Source of the DNA: Myxococcota bacterium
GTDB lineage: Bacteria; Myxococcota_A; Polyangia; Palsa-1104; JAEUJZ01
Direction: 5' to 3'
Assembly (NCBI GenBank): GCA_025057315.1
Contig: JANWXW010000102.1
Location: forward strand, 1-43,256
Length of the DNA: 43,256 bases
A program made the translations under genes and the position numbers. Shown here piece by piece: positions 7,361 to 16,100 of this stretch. The stretch's first letter is position 1. Every line of letters starts with the position of its first letter. A model generated the notes under the pieces. It saw only the letters and a list, made by a program, of their open reading frames with translations. It was not told the DNA's origin and did not search any database.

Positions 7361-8065
7361 TTAGCGGCCGACCGGGAGGACCTTGGTCCCGGGCGGGGGC
7401 GTGAAGCGAAAGCGGCTGTCGTCGATGCCGCCCTTTACATTGGTCTCAATGTTAGAGAAGACGATGCGGTTGGACCCGCCCTGCTGGTCATAGACCACGG
7501 TTTCCTTGACCAGGGCCGTGCGCAGGTCCACCACGAACGCCAGATAGCGGTACTGCGCCGTCGGAACGCGGGGGACCAGCTTGAGCACGGCATCGCCCGG
7601 TCCACCCAAGGAGCTGCCCTCCAGGGCGGTGATTTCGAATTCCTCCTGGAGCCGTCCCTTGCCAAACAGAAAGCTCACCTGCGCCGGAAGCTGGGAGGAA
7701 GACAGCGGCTGCCGGAAGGCCTGCTCATCTTCGGGCTCGTAGACCCAAAGCAGCGTCCCGTCGGCGATAAAGTGCTTCTTTTCGGGCGTGTCATAGTCCC
7801 AGCGCATCTTGCCGGGCTTTTTCAACCACACCTGTCCGGCTGCCTGCCGCGTGCCCATCAGCCCCTGGGTGGTCTGCTGGAAGCGCGCGTGAAGGTCGTT
7901 GGTGGCCTCATAGACCCTCTGCACCCGCTCCACCAGCTGGGACACCGCCCTGGGCGACAGCGCCTCGGCGTTTGGCCCGCCGCGCGGGGGCGGCATGGCC
8001 GCAGGCCCGCCCCATGCCCGGGGAGCCGAAAGGAGCAGGAGCAGGAGCAGGGGAGAATGTCGCAT
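7361..8065 (-). CDS. lolA: Outer-membrane lipoprotein carrier protein
   Basis: LolA is the periplasmic chaperone that takes lipoproteins released by LolCDE and carries them to the outer membrane. The product has 234 residues. A signal peptide (a run of Leu, then SAPRAWG) is followed by the LolA fold: VQRVYEATNDLHARFQQTT, GQVWLKKPGKMRWDYDTPEKKHFIADGTLLWVYEPEDEQAF, then alternating strands and the C-terminal GGIDDSRFRFTPPPGTKV. A GAGG lies before the ATG. It faces the response regulator gene divergently (77-base gap) and is convergent with folC. Its presence shows that the cell has an outer membrane. Confidence 0.92.
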   Translation of the reverse strand: MRHSPLLLLLLLSAPRAWGGPAAMPPPRGGPNAEALSPRAVSQLVERVQRVYEATNDLHARFQQTTQGLMGTRQAAGQVWLKKPGKMRWDYDTPEKKHFIADGTLLWVYEPEDEQAFRQPLSSSQLPAQVSFLFGKGRLQEEFEITALEGSSLGGPGDAVLKLVPRVPTAQYRYLAFVVDLRTALVKETVVYDQQGGSNRIVFSNIETNVKGGIDDSRFRFTPPPGTKVLPVGR

Positions 8066-8142
8066 GTTGCCTCGCTCTATCAGGGAGACGAACCAGCCTA
8101 GCCGATCTTTACCGCCTCTGCATAGTATGGAAGAAATCTGCC

Positions 8143-8814
8143 ATGCCGCGCGTGCTCATCGTAGAGGACGAACGCGCCATCGCCGAATCGTTGGAGTTCG
8201 CGCTGCGCCGAGATGGCTTCGAGGTGGCCTTTGCGCCCACCTTGCGGGCTGCCGAGGCCCAGCTGGACAGCGCAGACCTCATCGTGCTGGACCTGATGCT
8301 GCCGGACGGATCGGGCTTCGACCTGCTGAGCCGGCTGCGCGGCAGCGAGCGGCGAGTACCGGTCATCATCCTGACCAGCCGGGATGAGGAGGCGGACCGC
8401 GTGGCGGGTCTGGAGGGCGGGGCCGATGACTACGTGATCAAGCCTTTTTCCCCGCGAGAGGTGGTGGCGCGCATCCGCGCCGTGCTGCGGCGGGCGCAGC
8501 CACCGCGCCGGTTGCCGGCCTCTGCGGCGGGACGGCTCAGCATCGATGCGGGGACACGGCGCTGCACCTACGACGGAACGCCGCTGGACCTGACGCGCAC
8601 CGAATTCGATCTGCTCCATGCCCTGGCCAGCGCCCCGGACCGGGTGTTTACGCGACAGCAGCTCATCGAGCGCATTTTCGGCGAGGGCTATGCGGTCACC
8701 GACCGCACCATCGATGCCCACATCAAGGCGCTGCGCAGAAAGCTCAGCGCCGCTGGGGGCGATCCAGAACTCATCGAGACCGAGCGGGGGGTGGGCTACC
8801 GCCTGCGAGCCTGA
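8143..8814 (+). CDS. OmpR-family response regulator (CreB-like)
   Basis: A 223-residue DNA-binding response regulator. The receiver domain has the acidic pair E8/D9, phosphoacceptor D50 in LIVLDLMLPDGSG, T78 and K100 in YVIKPFSP. The C-terminal winged helix carries LTRTEFDLLHALASAPDRVFTR and the recognition/wing end VTDRTIDAHIKALRRKL...ETERGVGYRLR. It is two bases upstream of its histidine kinase, so the pair is an operon. The arrangement and kinase type recall CreBC, but the regulon cannot be told. A TAGTAT hexamer lies 14 bases before the ATG, which would give a very short leader. Confidence 0.93.
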   Translation: MPRVLIVEDERAIAESLEFALRRDGFEVAFAPTLRAAEAQLDSADLIVLDLMLPDGSGFDLLSRLRGSERRVPVIILTSRDEEADRVAGLEGGADDYVIKPFSPREVVARIRAVLRRAQPPRRLPASAAGRLSIDAGTRRCTYDGTPLDLTRTEFDLLHALASAPDRVFTRQQLIERIFGEGYAVTDRTIDAHIKALRRKLSAAGGDPELIETERGVGYRLRA

Positions 8815-8816
8815 CC

Positions 8817-10229
8817 ATGCACGAGTTGCTCGTCCCCCTTCTGGCCGTTGCAGCGCTGGGGGCCTTTGCCGCCTTTGTGCTGCTGCGGCTGTGGCGCGCA
8901 CGGCGCTCGGGCCTCTCCATCCGCCTTCAGGTGTTCGTCTCGATGGCGGTGGTCTCGGGCGGCTTCGCTGCGCTGCTGGGCCTGATTGCGGTCAACCACA
9001 TGGAGGCGCGTTCGGCGATGCTGGCGGCCGAGGTGGCCGAAGAAGATGCGCAGATCATGGCACGCCTGCTGGGCGCCGGGGACCGGCCCTTGGCGGAGAT
9101 GGCCACCCGGGCTCTTGGTGGGCTGGGCCCCAGCCGGCTTCGGGTCGAGATCCGCGATGCGCAGGGGCGCCTGCTGCACGCCATTGGCCCGCCTGAGCAG
9201 GCCGGGCCCCAGCGTCGGGCGGCGGTGCTGCGCCAGGGCCGTGTCATCGGGGAAGTGCGCGTGGCTCGGGGGACCGTGAGCTGGCGGCAGATCCTGCGAG
9301 ATGTCGCCTCCCGAGCCGCGGTGCTGTCGCTGCTGCTGGTCATCGGCACCGCCAGCGCCGCGGCGCTGGTGGGACGGGCCATCGCCAAGCCCATTGAGCG
9401 GCTGACCCATGCTGCCTCACGCATCGCCCATGGCGAGCGCCAGGCAGTGCTACCACGCCCCGTGGGGCGCGAGGTGCGCACCCTGACTGCTGCCGTCGAG
9501 TCCATGCGCCGGGAACTGGAGGGACGCCACCTGGCCGAGCAGCTCGCCACGGACCTGTCCCATCAGCTCAAAAACCCCGTGGCCGCCATCCGCGCCTCCG
9601 CCGAGGTGCTGGCCGACGGGGCACTGGAGGAGCCCGAGGCGGCCCGGCGCTTCGTTGGGCGCATCCTGGAGGCAGCCGAGCGGCTGTTGACGCTGGTGAA
9701 CAACCTGCTGGCATTGACGCGCCTGCAGGCCCGCGGCGTCGAGACCGAGATCGTGGATGCAGCCGACCTGGCGCGCCAGTCGGTGGATGCCCACGGCGCC
9801 CAAGCAGAGCGCCAGCGCCTGCGCATCGAGCTGTCGGCTCCCCCTGGAGCCCCAGTGCGGGGGGACCGCGCCTGGCTGCGCCGCGCCATCGACAACCTGG
9901 TGGACAACGCCCTAGCCTTTGCCGACCCCTCCCTGGCACCCGGCGAGAGTCCCATCAGCGTGTCCGTGCGCACCGTCGACCAGTGGGTGGTCATCGAGGT
10001 CGCCAACGCCGGCCCCGGCATCGATCCCAAGGTCGAAAAGCGCCTCTTTGAGCGGTTCGTCACCACCCGCCGCGACATGAGCGGCACCGGTCTGGGTCTG
10101 GCCATCGTGGCCGCCGTGGCCGAGCAGCACGGGGGGCAGGTGGAGGTGGCCCAGCCTGGCCCACCGATCACTGTATTCCGTCTGACTCTCCCCCGCGCCT
10201 CCGCTACCCTTCATCAGATCTTCCCATAG
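8817..10229 (+). CDS. Membrane sensor histidine kinase (CreC-like)
   Basis: A 470-residue kinase partner of the preceding regulator. It has an N-terminal membrane helix at about 4-24, a second one at about 40-58, a periplasmic sensor segment, a third helix at about 166-188, and then a HAMP domain (AIAKPIERLTHAASRIAHG). The HisKA domain has H249 in ATDLSHQLKNPVAAIRASAEVL; HQLKNP is a variant of the more usual HELRTP. HATPase_c motifs include the N-box (RRAIDNLVDNALAFA), G1 (VANAGPGID), F-box (LFERFVTTRRDMSGTGLGLAIV) and a C-terminal strand. The ligand is unknown. It is followed after 98 bases by uppS, on the same strand. Confidence 0.93.
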   Translation: MHELLVPLLAVAALGAFAAFVLLRLWRARRSGLSIRLQVFVSMAVVSGGFAALLGLIAVNHMEARSAMLAAEVAEEDAQIMARLLGAGDRPLAEMATRALGGLGPSRLRVEIRDAQGRLLHAIGPPEQAGPQRRAAVLRQGRVIGEVRVARGTVSWRQILRDVASRAAVLSLLLVIGTASAAALVGRAIAKPIERLTHAASRIAHGERQAVLPRPVGREVRTLTAAVESMRRELEGRHLAEQLATDLSHQLKNPVAAIRASAEVLADGALEEPEAARRFVGRILEAAERLLTLVNNLLALTRLQARGVETEIVDAADLARQSVDAHGAQAERQRLRIELSAPPGAPVRGDRAWLRRAIDNLVDNALAFADPSLAPGESPISVSVRTVDQWVVIEVANAGPGIDPKVEKRLFERFVTTRRDMSGTGLGLAIVAAVAEQHGGQVEVAQPGPPITVFRLTLPRASATLHQIFP

Positions 10230-10327
10230 CCTTCGTTCTGGATTCAATCCGATGGGGCAAGGTAGCGATTGCCCACCAGGACTTGCCAGGACGAACGGGC
10301 AGCATACTACGTAGGAGCCTAACTAGA

Positions 10328-11071
10328 ATGACCAGAATTCCCACCCATGTGGCGATCATCATGGACGGCAATGGCCGCTGGGCCGAGCAGCGGGGCCTGC
10401 CTCGGCTGGCTGGACACCGGCAGGGGGCCCGCACCGTGCGCACCATTGTGGAAGCGGCGTGCAGGATCGGGCTACGCCATCTTACCTTGTATACCTTCTC
10501 GGTGGACAATTGGAAGCGCCCAGCCGAGGAGGTCAACGGCCTGCTCGACCTGGTAGGCGAGACGGTGCGCGACTACGCTGCCGAACTGATTGCCAACGGC
10601 GTGCGGGTGCACGTCATTGGAGATCTAGACGATCTGCCACAACGGGTCCGCGAGCCGGTGGACTGGCTCATCGAGGCCAGTTCCGGCAACCGCACCATGG
10701 ACCTGCACATGGCCCTCAACTACGGCGGGCGCAGCGATCTGGTGCGCGCCGTCCGCCATATCGCCCAGCAGGTGGCCTGCGGTCAGATCGTGCCCGAAGA
10801 GATCGACGAGGCGCTGCTGCGGGGCATGCTGTCCACAGGGCTGGTGCCGGACCCTGACCTGATCATCCGCACCGGCGGCGAGAAGCGGCTCTCGGACTTC
10901 TTGATCTACGAGGCAGCCTACGCTGAGTTCTACTTCTGCGACGTGCTCTGGCCGGATTTTTCTGTCGCCGATCTGAACCAGGCGCTTCTCGACTATGGGC
11001 GCCGTGAGCGGCGGTTCGGGCGGACCTCGGAACAGGTACGCGGCCAAGCCGAGCTGTCTAACGCGGCGTAG
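10328..11071 (+). CDS. uppS: Isoprenyl transferase (undecaprenyl diphosphate synthase)
   Basis: A cis-prenyltransferase that builds the C55 lipid carrier for peptidoglycan and surface polysaccharides from farnesyl diphosphate and IPP. It has 247 residues from the ATG at 10328, with GGAG upstream. Motifs: MDGNGRWAEQRG with catalytic D13, GHRQG with H30, TLYTFSVDNWKRP (normally FSxENWxRP; Glu is Asp here), LNYGGRSD and PDLIIRTGGEKRLSDFLIYEAAYAEFYF. The usual neighbours cdsA and dxr are absent; it follows the two-component system and is convergent with the DUF6600 gene. Confidence 0.95.
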   Translation: MTRIPTHVAIIMDGNGRWAEQRGLPRLAGHRQGARTVRTIVEAACRIGLRHLTLYTFSVDNWKRPAEEVNGLLDLVGETVRDYAAELIANGVRVHVIGDLDDLPQRVREPVDWLIEASSGNRTMDLHMALNYGGRSDLVRAVRHIAQQVACGQIVPEEIDEALLRGMLSTGLVPDPDLIIRTGGEKRLSDFLIYEAAYAEFYFCDVLWPDFSVADLNQALLDYGRRERRFGRTSEQVRGQAELSNAA

Positions 11072-11104
11072 CCCAGCGGAAGCGGGCGGCAGGTGGAATC
11101 ACCA

Positions 11105-11117
11105 CCCCCGGAGGGGG
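11105..11117. terminator. GC hairpin between convergent genes
   Basis: CCCCC-GGA-GGGGG forms a five-pair stem with a three-base loop, 34 bases after uppS and just beyond the end of the DUF6600 gene. There is no T-tract on either side, so intrinsic termination is doubtful; position is the main argument. Confidence 0.3.
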
Positions 11118-11119
11118 AG

Positions 11120-12139
11120 TCATGGGGGGCGCTGGGAGGTGAAGGGAGCCTGAAGCGCTGGCGCAGGCCGGTGAAACACCGGCAGACCCTGAACCCTGGA
11201 CGGGGGGAAGGCGGCGCCTGGACCGGGCACGTCCCGCATCCCGGGCGAGCGGTAGACGGCGGAGAGGTAGGAACGGGCCGCCAGTGGGAGCCCCGGCCGC
11301 ACCGCAATGTGCGCCCGTGGCAGCGCCTGGATGAGCCCGCGCAGCGACATGGGTGCGACGGCGAGCGAGAGCGTCGTCGGCAGGGGGCCGATGTTCACGC
11401 GGCTGGTCCCGATGAACCGAAGCACATTGCCCGCCCGCGTGCGCCCATACAGGCTGCCTACCAGCTGCGGCGCCACCCGCACCATGGCGCGCGTGCCGAG
11501 CTGCGGCGCCGGCACAAAGATCCAGCGCGCCACCCGGCTCCCGACGGGCGGGGCAATGCGCACGCCACGAGGGGGCAGCGGCGTCCACCCCACATACCCG
11601 TCCCCGTATCGCCAGTGAACCCAGGCAGGCCCCCAGATCCGGCCGGGCACCCAGACCCAGCCGTAAGGTGCCCACGTGACCCACCGACCATAGTGAAACG
11701 GTGCCCAGCCCCAATCCCAGTCCGACATCCATGTCCAGCCATAGTCGGTCAAGATCCAGCAGCCTCCGGTGTAGTAGGGCTGGAACTCGTAGCCCACCAC
11801 CGCACGCGAGGGCACCCAGACCCAGCCCCAGGTCGTGGTTTGAATCCAGCTACCATATGGGCTCAGGACCGACAGAAAGTCCCGGTAAGCGAGCTCATCG
11901 TACCCGTCGTCCAGGTGGCCGTAGACGGCGAAGTCCGCATCGTCTGTGCAGTCGTAGACCTGATTGTCCTCATCGTAACATGCTCCATCAGGGGGGACCC
12001 GGTCATGGTCATCCTGCAGGACCGCGGGTTGGTTGCTGGAGGGACCGGCCAGCCCGTATTGGCTCGCAGGACCATCGGCGTGGGTCATCGGGGCCCAGAG
12101 CAGCCCTGCGCACAGCAGCAGGCAGCAAGGGACTCGCAT
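11120..12139 (-). CDS. Secreted Trp-rich DUF6600-type protein
   Basis: A 339-residue exported protein. A signal peptide (MRVPCCLLLCAGLLWAPMTHA) is followed by an acidic segment, then the DUF6600 pattern of Trp/Tyr/Gly-rich short repeats: FLSVLSPYGSWIQTTTWGWVWVP, YEFQPYYTGGCWILTDYGWTW, WGWAPFHYGRWVTW, YGWVWVPG, WGPAWVHWR and YVGWTPLPP. This family is widespread in proteobacterial and bacteroidete periplasms or outer membranes and has no known biochemical role. The C-terminal 150 residues are Pro/Arg-rich and less conserved. A GGGGAGAA precedes the ATG. It is divergent from the RRM gene, sharing a 232-base region. Confidence 0.85.
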   Translation of the reverse strand: MRVPCCLLLCAGLLWAPMTHADGPASQYGLAGPSSNQPAVLQDDHDRVPPDGACYDEDNQVYDCTDDADFAVYGHLDDGYDELAYRDFLSVLSPYGSWIQTTTWGWVWVPSRAVVGYEFQPYYTGGCWILTDYGWTWMSDWDWGWAPFHYGRWVTWAPYGWVWVPGRIWGPAWVHWRYGDGYVGWTPLPPRGVRIAPPVGSRVARWIFVPAPQLGTRAMVRVAPQLVGSLYGRTRAGNVLRFIGTSRVNIGPLPTTLSLAVAPMSLRGLIQALPRAHIAVRPGLPLAARSYLSAVYRSPGMRDVPGPGAAFPPSRVQGLPVFHRPAPALQAPFTSQRPP

Positions 12140-12251
12140 GGATCATTCTCCCCTTCTCCCGGGCTCAGGGACGAATCTACGCCCCCCGTCATTCAAGGCC
12201 GCGCACCCTGTTTGCACGCCCAGGCAAAGGCCTCTCTGGGAATCAAGAGGC

Positions 12252-12280
12252 TTGCCACCTTTCGCGAACCTTCCTATCGT
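12252..12280 (+). promoter_or_regulatory. Sigma-70-like promoter for the RRM gene
   Basis: TTGCCA (12252-12257), a 17-base spacer, and TATCGT (12275-12280). That is five of six and four of six matches to the consensus. The predicted start, about 12287, leaves a leader of roughly 85 bases before the RRM gene. Found by eye. Confidence 0.45.
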
Positions 12281-12371
12281 TAAGAAGCGCGCTGCCCCTG
12301 CAGGGGGTCCGGCGTGCGCGAAACCAAGCCAGAGGATGCATCCAGCCATTCAGGTTGGCAAGAAGGAGCGA

Positions 12372-12857
12372 ATGGGCACCAAGTTGTTTGTCGGAAACCT
12401 GTCCTACTCGGTCACGGAGCAGGAGCTGCGGGACGCCTTCTCCCAGTCAGGTCGGACTGTGCAGACGGTCCGCATCGCGCTGGACCGGGAAACCCAGCGG
12501 CCTCGTGGCTTCGCCTTCGTGGAGGTGGCCACGGACGCCGACGCGGATTCCGCCATCAATGAGTGGAACAACAAGATGCTCTCTGGCAGGACGATCTTCG
12601 TCGAACGCGCCCAGGAGCGGCCGCCGGGAGCACCAAGGCCGGCACCGCGCAACCGACCGGCGCCAGAGGCCCCGCCGCCGCGGTCGTCGGCAGGCTCCCC
12701 TCGTTCCTTCATGCCCATGGCCAGCGCAGAGCCCCAGCGGGAGCAGGGGCGCCGCCACAATTCCAAGCCTGAGCGCAAGCGCGAAAAGAGAGGCTCCGGT
12801 CGGCCCGAGGAGCGCGAGCGGGGCAAGTGGCGCTGGGACGGCAGCGACGATTACTGA
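12372..12857 (+). CDS. RRM-domain RNA-binding protein
   Basis: A 161-residue protein with one RNA recognition motif in the first 80 residues: RNP2 LFVGNL (5-10) and RNP1 RGFAFVEV (45-52), so the aromatic RNA-contact residues (F6, F47, F49) are present. A long basic tail rich in Pro, Arg, Lys and Glu follows and is probably disordered. Single-RRM proteins of this kind occur in cyanobacteria, myxobacteria and other bacteria, where some respond to cold and bind RNA. The start at 12372 has AGAAGGAG at good spacing; the open frame extends far upstream, but that part lacks homology. The gene is divergent from the DUF6600 gene and convergent with the exporter permease. Confidence 0.9.
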   Translation: MGTKLFVGNLSYSVTEQELRDAFSQSGRTVQTVRIALDRETQRPRGFAFVEVATDADADSAINEWNNKMLSGRTIFVERAQERPPGAPRPAPRNRPAPEAPPPRSSAGSPRSFMPMASAEPQREQGRRHNSKPERKREKRGSGRPEERERGKWRWDGSDDY

Positions 12858-12872
12858 GCAAACCCCAGGTTG

Positions 12873-14096
12873 CTATTCATGGCGCAGAGCCTCAATGGGG
12901 TCTAGTCGCGCGGCCCGGCGCGCCGGATAAAAGCCGAAGCTCACGCCGATGGCGATGGAGATTCCCAGAGCCATCAGGACCCAGAAGGCGGGGATCTCCA
13001 CGCTCAGGCCGTCCAGGAACGAACTTAGCAGGTGCGCCCCGCCCGTGCCCAGGGCCAGTCCAAGCAGCCCCCCACTGACCGACAGCACCACTGCCTCTAC
13101 CAGAAACTGCCGCAAGATGTCCCGCTCGCGGGCGCCGATGGCCAGCCGCACGCCGATCTCACGTGTTCGTTCCGTCACCGACACCAGCATGATGTTCATG
13201 ATGCCGATGCCGCCCACCAGCAGCGACACCGCCGCGACGTTGCGCAGCATGGTTGCATTGGTCTGCACCACCCGTTGCTGCGTCTGCATCAGCTCCGACA
13301 GGTTGCGGATCGTAAAGTCGTTGTCTTGATCGTCAGCCAGCTTGTGTCGCATGCGCAGGACCTGTACGACTTGTTGCTCAGCCAGCGGCAGGTCTTGCTC
13401 TGACGTGGCGGCGATTACGATTGTGCCCACATGCTGTCGGCTCTGGTTGAGCAGTCGCGTGCGCAACGTCAGCGCTGGCACAATGACCACGTCATCCTGA
13501 TCTGTACCCATGGCTGATTGGCCCTTGGGTGCGAGCACGCCGATGACCTCGCAGGGCATCTGCTTGATCCTGACCATCTCACCTACTGGGTCGGCGCTGC
13601 CAAACAGGTTGTGCGCCACCGTCTGACCCAGCAGGCACACCTTGGCTGCGGTCTCGTTCTCCGACGCCGTGAACAGCCGCCCACGGGCCGGTGCCCAGTC
13701 TCGGATGAGGAAATAGTCGGGCGTGGTGCCCAGCACCTGACAGGACCAGTTCAGGTTTGCGCTGACCACCTGGGCGACTGTCCGATCCACCGGCGCAGCG
13801 TAGCGCACCGCAGGCGCCAAACGCAGAATCTCGTCTACGTCCTCGCGCAACAGGGGCCGGCCGCTGCCAGCGCCCCCGACGAACCCGCCGGTCGTGGAGG
13901 CGCCCGGGATGACGATTAGCATGCTCGACCCGAGCGAGGCGATTTGCTGCTCGATGAGGCGTCGCGCCCCCTCCCCGAGGGCCACCGTGATGATGAGCGC
14001 AGCCACGCCAATGATGACCCCCAGCGCGGTCAGCGCAGAGCGCAGACGATTGCGCGACAGTGCTCGCAGCGCCAGCCGCACGGCCATCAGCCACAT
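12873..14096 (-). CDS. MacB-like ABC transporter permease
   Basis: A 407-residue membrane subunit of a tripartite exporter. It has an N-terminal helix (SALTALGVIIGVAALIITVAL), a periplasmic MacB-type core domain of about 200 residues, then three helices of the FtsX domain (NVAAVSLLVGGIGIMNIMLVSVTERTREIG is the hallmark stretch, shortened here), ending with PARRAARLDPIEALRHE. It corresponds to E. coli MacB without its fused N-terminal ATPase; here the ATPase is a separate gene overlapping this start by ten bases. Mechanotransmission from the ATPase to the periplasmic domain is the known family mode of action. The substrate is not predictable from sequence. Confidence 0.93.
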   Translation of the reverse strand: MWLMAVRLALRALSRNRLRSALTALGVIIGVAALIITVALGEGARRLIEQQIASLGSSMLIVIPGASTTGGFVGGAGSGRPLLREDVDEILRLAPAVRYAAPVDRTVAQVVSANLNWSCQVLGTTPDYFLIRDWAPARGRLFTASENETAAKVCLLGQTVAHNLFGSADPVGEMVRIKQMPCEVIGVLAPKGQSAMGTDQDDVVIVPALTLRTRLLNQSRQHVGTIVIAATSEQDLPLAEQQVVQVLRMRHKLADDQDNDFTIRNLSELMQTQQRVVQTNATMLRNVAAVSLLVGGIGIMNIMLVSVTERTREIGVRLAIGARERDILRQFLVEAVVLSVSGGLLGLALGTGGAHLLSSFLDGLSVEIPAFWVLMALGISIAIGVSFGFYPARRAARLDPIEALRHE

Positions 14097-14860
14097 GGCA
14101 AATCTCCTGTCAGATCGCTGTCCGGATCGCGCCAGGCCGACAGGTCCGCAGCGGCACAACGCGGCAGGATGGGCTCGTCCCGGCGCACGCGGCCATCGCG
14201 GACCACAATGCGGCGACGGGCGTAAGCGGCAACGTCTGGCTCATGGGTCACCACCATCACCGTCAGCCCCTCCCGATTAAGAGCCTGTAGCAGCGCCATC
14301 ACCTCTAGCGCCGTACGCGAGTCCAGGTTGCCAGTCGGCTCATCGGCCAACAGGAGCCGCGGGCCATTGACCAGCGCCCGCGCAATGGCGACCCGCTGCT
14401 GCTGCCCCCCTGAGAGCTGAGCTGGGGTGTGGTGCTCGCGGCCGGCCAGGCCCACCCGCTCCAGTGCGGCCAAGGCGCGGGTGCGCCGCTCTCGCGCCCG
14501 CAGGCCGGCATAGAGCAGCGGCAGCTCCACGTTTTCCAGCGCGCTGGTGCGCGGCAGCAGGTTGAACCCTTGGAAGACGAAGCCGATCTCACGCAGCCGT
14601 ATCGCTGCCAGCTCATCGCGTGACAGGCGCGCTACGTCTCGGCCGCCGAGCAGGTAGGCACCCGACGAGGGACGATCCAGGCAGCCGATGAGGTTCATGA
14701 GCGTGGACTTGCCCGCGCCGCTAGGGCCCATCAGCGCTGCCATCTCGCCGGCAGTCACTTCTAGATCCACGCCGCGCAGCGCTGGCACCTGCACCTCGCC
14801 CCGCTGGTAGATCTTGGTGACGCCAACCAGGCGCACCAGCGGCTCCTCAGAACCCGCCAC
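14087..14860 (-). CDS. MacB/LolD-type ABC transporter ATPase
   Basis: A 257-residue ATPase. Walker A is GPSGAGKS (45-52); the Q-loop is in [10 protein letters not shown], the signature is LSGGQQQR, Walker B is [12 protein letters not shown] and the switch His is in VVTHEPDVA. This is the LolD/MacB subfamily, which pairs with FtsX-domain permeases. The start is GTG at 14860, 14 bases inside the upstream membrane-fusion gene, with GGAGGAGG about eight bases before it. The C-terminal 35 residues beyond the ATPase core are variable. It is the middle gene of the four-gene exporter operon. Confidence 0.94.
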   Translation of the reverse strand: MAGSEEPLVRLVGVTKIYQRGEVQVPALRGVDLEVTAGEMAALMGPSGAGKSTLMNLIGCLDRPSSGAYLLGGRDVARLSRDELAAIRLREIGFVFQGFNLLPRTSALENVELPLLYAGLRARERRTRALAALERVGLAGREHHTPAQLSGGQQQRVAIARALVNGPRLLLADEPTGNLDSRTALEVMALLQALNREGLTVMVVTHEPDVAAYARRRIVVRDGRVRRDEPILPRCAAADLSAWRDPDSDLTGDLPCG

Positions 14861-16100
14861 GGCGCAATCCTCCTCCGGGCTGGGGTGCCATGGGTGTTCC
14901 GCCCGGCACGGGTGCAGGCGGCCGAGCCAGGTCTGTTACGACCTGCTGCCCCTCGCGAAGACCGGCGAGCACCTCGCTGTATATCCCGTCGGTGATGCCG
15001 ATGCGCACCGGCACCGCACGCAGCGCCTGCCCCTCCAGCACATACACCGTGCCCGGCACGCCCTTGACCTCCTCCTGACGCATCTCTACAGGGCGGCCTG
15101 GACCCGCCTCTTGGTGCTCATGGGTGCGCGCCGGCTCCGGTCGCCGCCCATTCGCCTTCGGTTTGAAGCGCAGTGCAGCATTGGGCACGAGCAACACGTC
15201 CCGCTTGCGCGCCGTCTCCATACGCACGTTTGCCGTCATACCTGGCTTGAGCAGCAACTCCTCGTTGTCCACCTCCACCACGACCACATAGGTGACGACG
15301 TTTTGTACCGTCTGCGCTGCATTGCGCACCTGGACGACGCGGCCAGAAAAGCGTCGCCCCCGGTAGGCATCCACCGAAAAGCTCGCCTCCTGGCCGAGGC
15401 GGATCATGCCGATGTCGGCCTCATCTACATTGGCCAGCACCTGCATCCGCCGCAGATCGCCAGCGATGGTAAACAGGTTCGGCGCTTGAAACGAGGCCAC
15501 CACGGCTTGCCCGACTTCCACGTTGCGCGCGATGACCACTCCATCTACTGGCGAGCGCACCACAGAGTTGCGCAGATCCAGTTCGGCCCGCTGAAGGGCG
15601 GCCCGTGCCTGTGCCAGCCGAGCCTCGGCTGCGGCCACGTCGGCCTCGGCCTGGCGCATGCGTGCCTCGGCGCTGTCGCGCTCAGCGGCAGAGATAAAGT
15701 GCTGCTCAGCCAGCTGTCGCGCCCGCTCCACCTGCAGCCGCGCATCGGTCCGTGCAGCTTGGGCCTTGTGCACCTCGGCCTCCGCGGTCTTCAGGTTGGC
15801 AGTCTCGCGCAAGACCGCAGCACGAAACAGCGCGGGGTCTAGTTCCAGCAGGACCTGGCCCTCCTTCACCCGATCGTTCCAGTCAGCGTGGATTTTCCAC
15901 ACAATGCCCGAAACCTGCGAGCCCACCGGTGAGAGCACCACCGGTTGCACCACGCCGGTCGCACGGACCGTGGACACCACCTCGCCGCGAGTGACAACCT
16001 GAGTCAAATAGGCTGGGGGCGTAGGCCGGCGCATCAGCCACCCAACCCCGCTGCCCGCCACCGCCAGCATGATCGCCCCAACGGCCAACCAGCGCCTCAT
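14847..16100 (-). CDS. MacA-like periplasmic adaptor (membrane fusion protein)
   Basis: A 417-residue adaptor linking the inner-membrane permease to the outer-membrane channel. An N-terminal helix (WLAVGAIMLAVAGSGVGWLM) anchors it. It then has the first half of the barrel-sandwich (TGVVQPVVLSPVGSQVSGIVWKI), an alpha-helical hairpin of heptad coiled coil rich in Ala/Glu/Arg (about 105-180), the second lipoyl half (RSPVDGVVIARNVEVGQAV) and the beta-barrel and membrane-proximal domains. The region near 320-350 has a charged insertion (RRPEPARTHEHQEAG). The start at 16100 overlaps the stop of the TolC-like gene (ATGA), so expression is coupled. Confidence 0.93.
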   Translation of the reverse strand: MRRWLAVGAIMLAVAGSGVGWLMRRPTPPAYLTQVVTRGEVVSTVRATGVVQPVVLSPVGSQVSGIVWKIHADWNDRVKEGQVLLELDPALFRAAVLRETANLKTAEAEVHKAQAARTDARLQVERARQLAEQHFISAAERDSAEARMRQAEADVAAAEARLAQARAALQRAELDLRNSVVRSPVDGVVIARNVEVGQAVVASFQAPNLFTIAGDLRRMQVLANVDEADIGMIRLGQEASFSVDAYRGRRFSGRVVQVRNAAQTVQNVVTYVVVVEVDNEELLLKPGMTANVRMETARKRDVLLVPNAALRFKPKANGRRPEPARTHEHQEAGPGRPVEMRQEEVKGVPGTVYVLEGQALRAVPVRIGITDGIYSEVLAGLREGQQVVTDLARPPAPVPGGTPMAPQPGGGLRRGGF

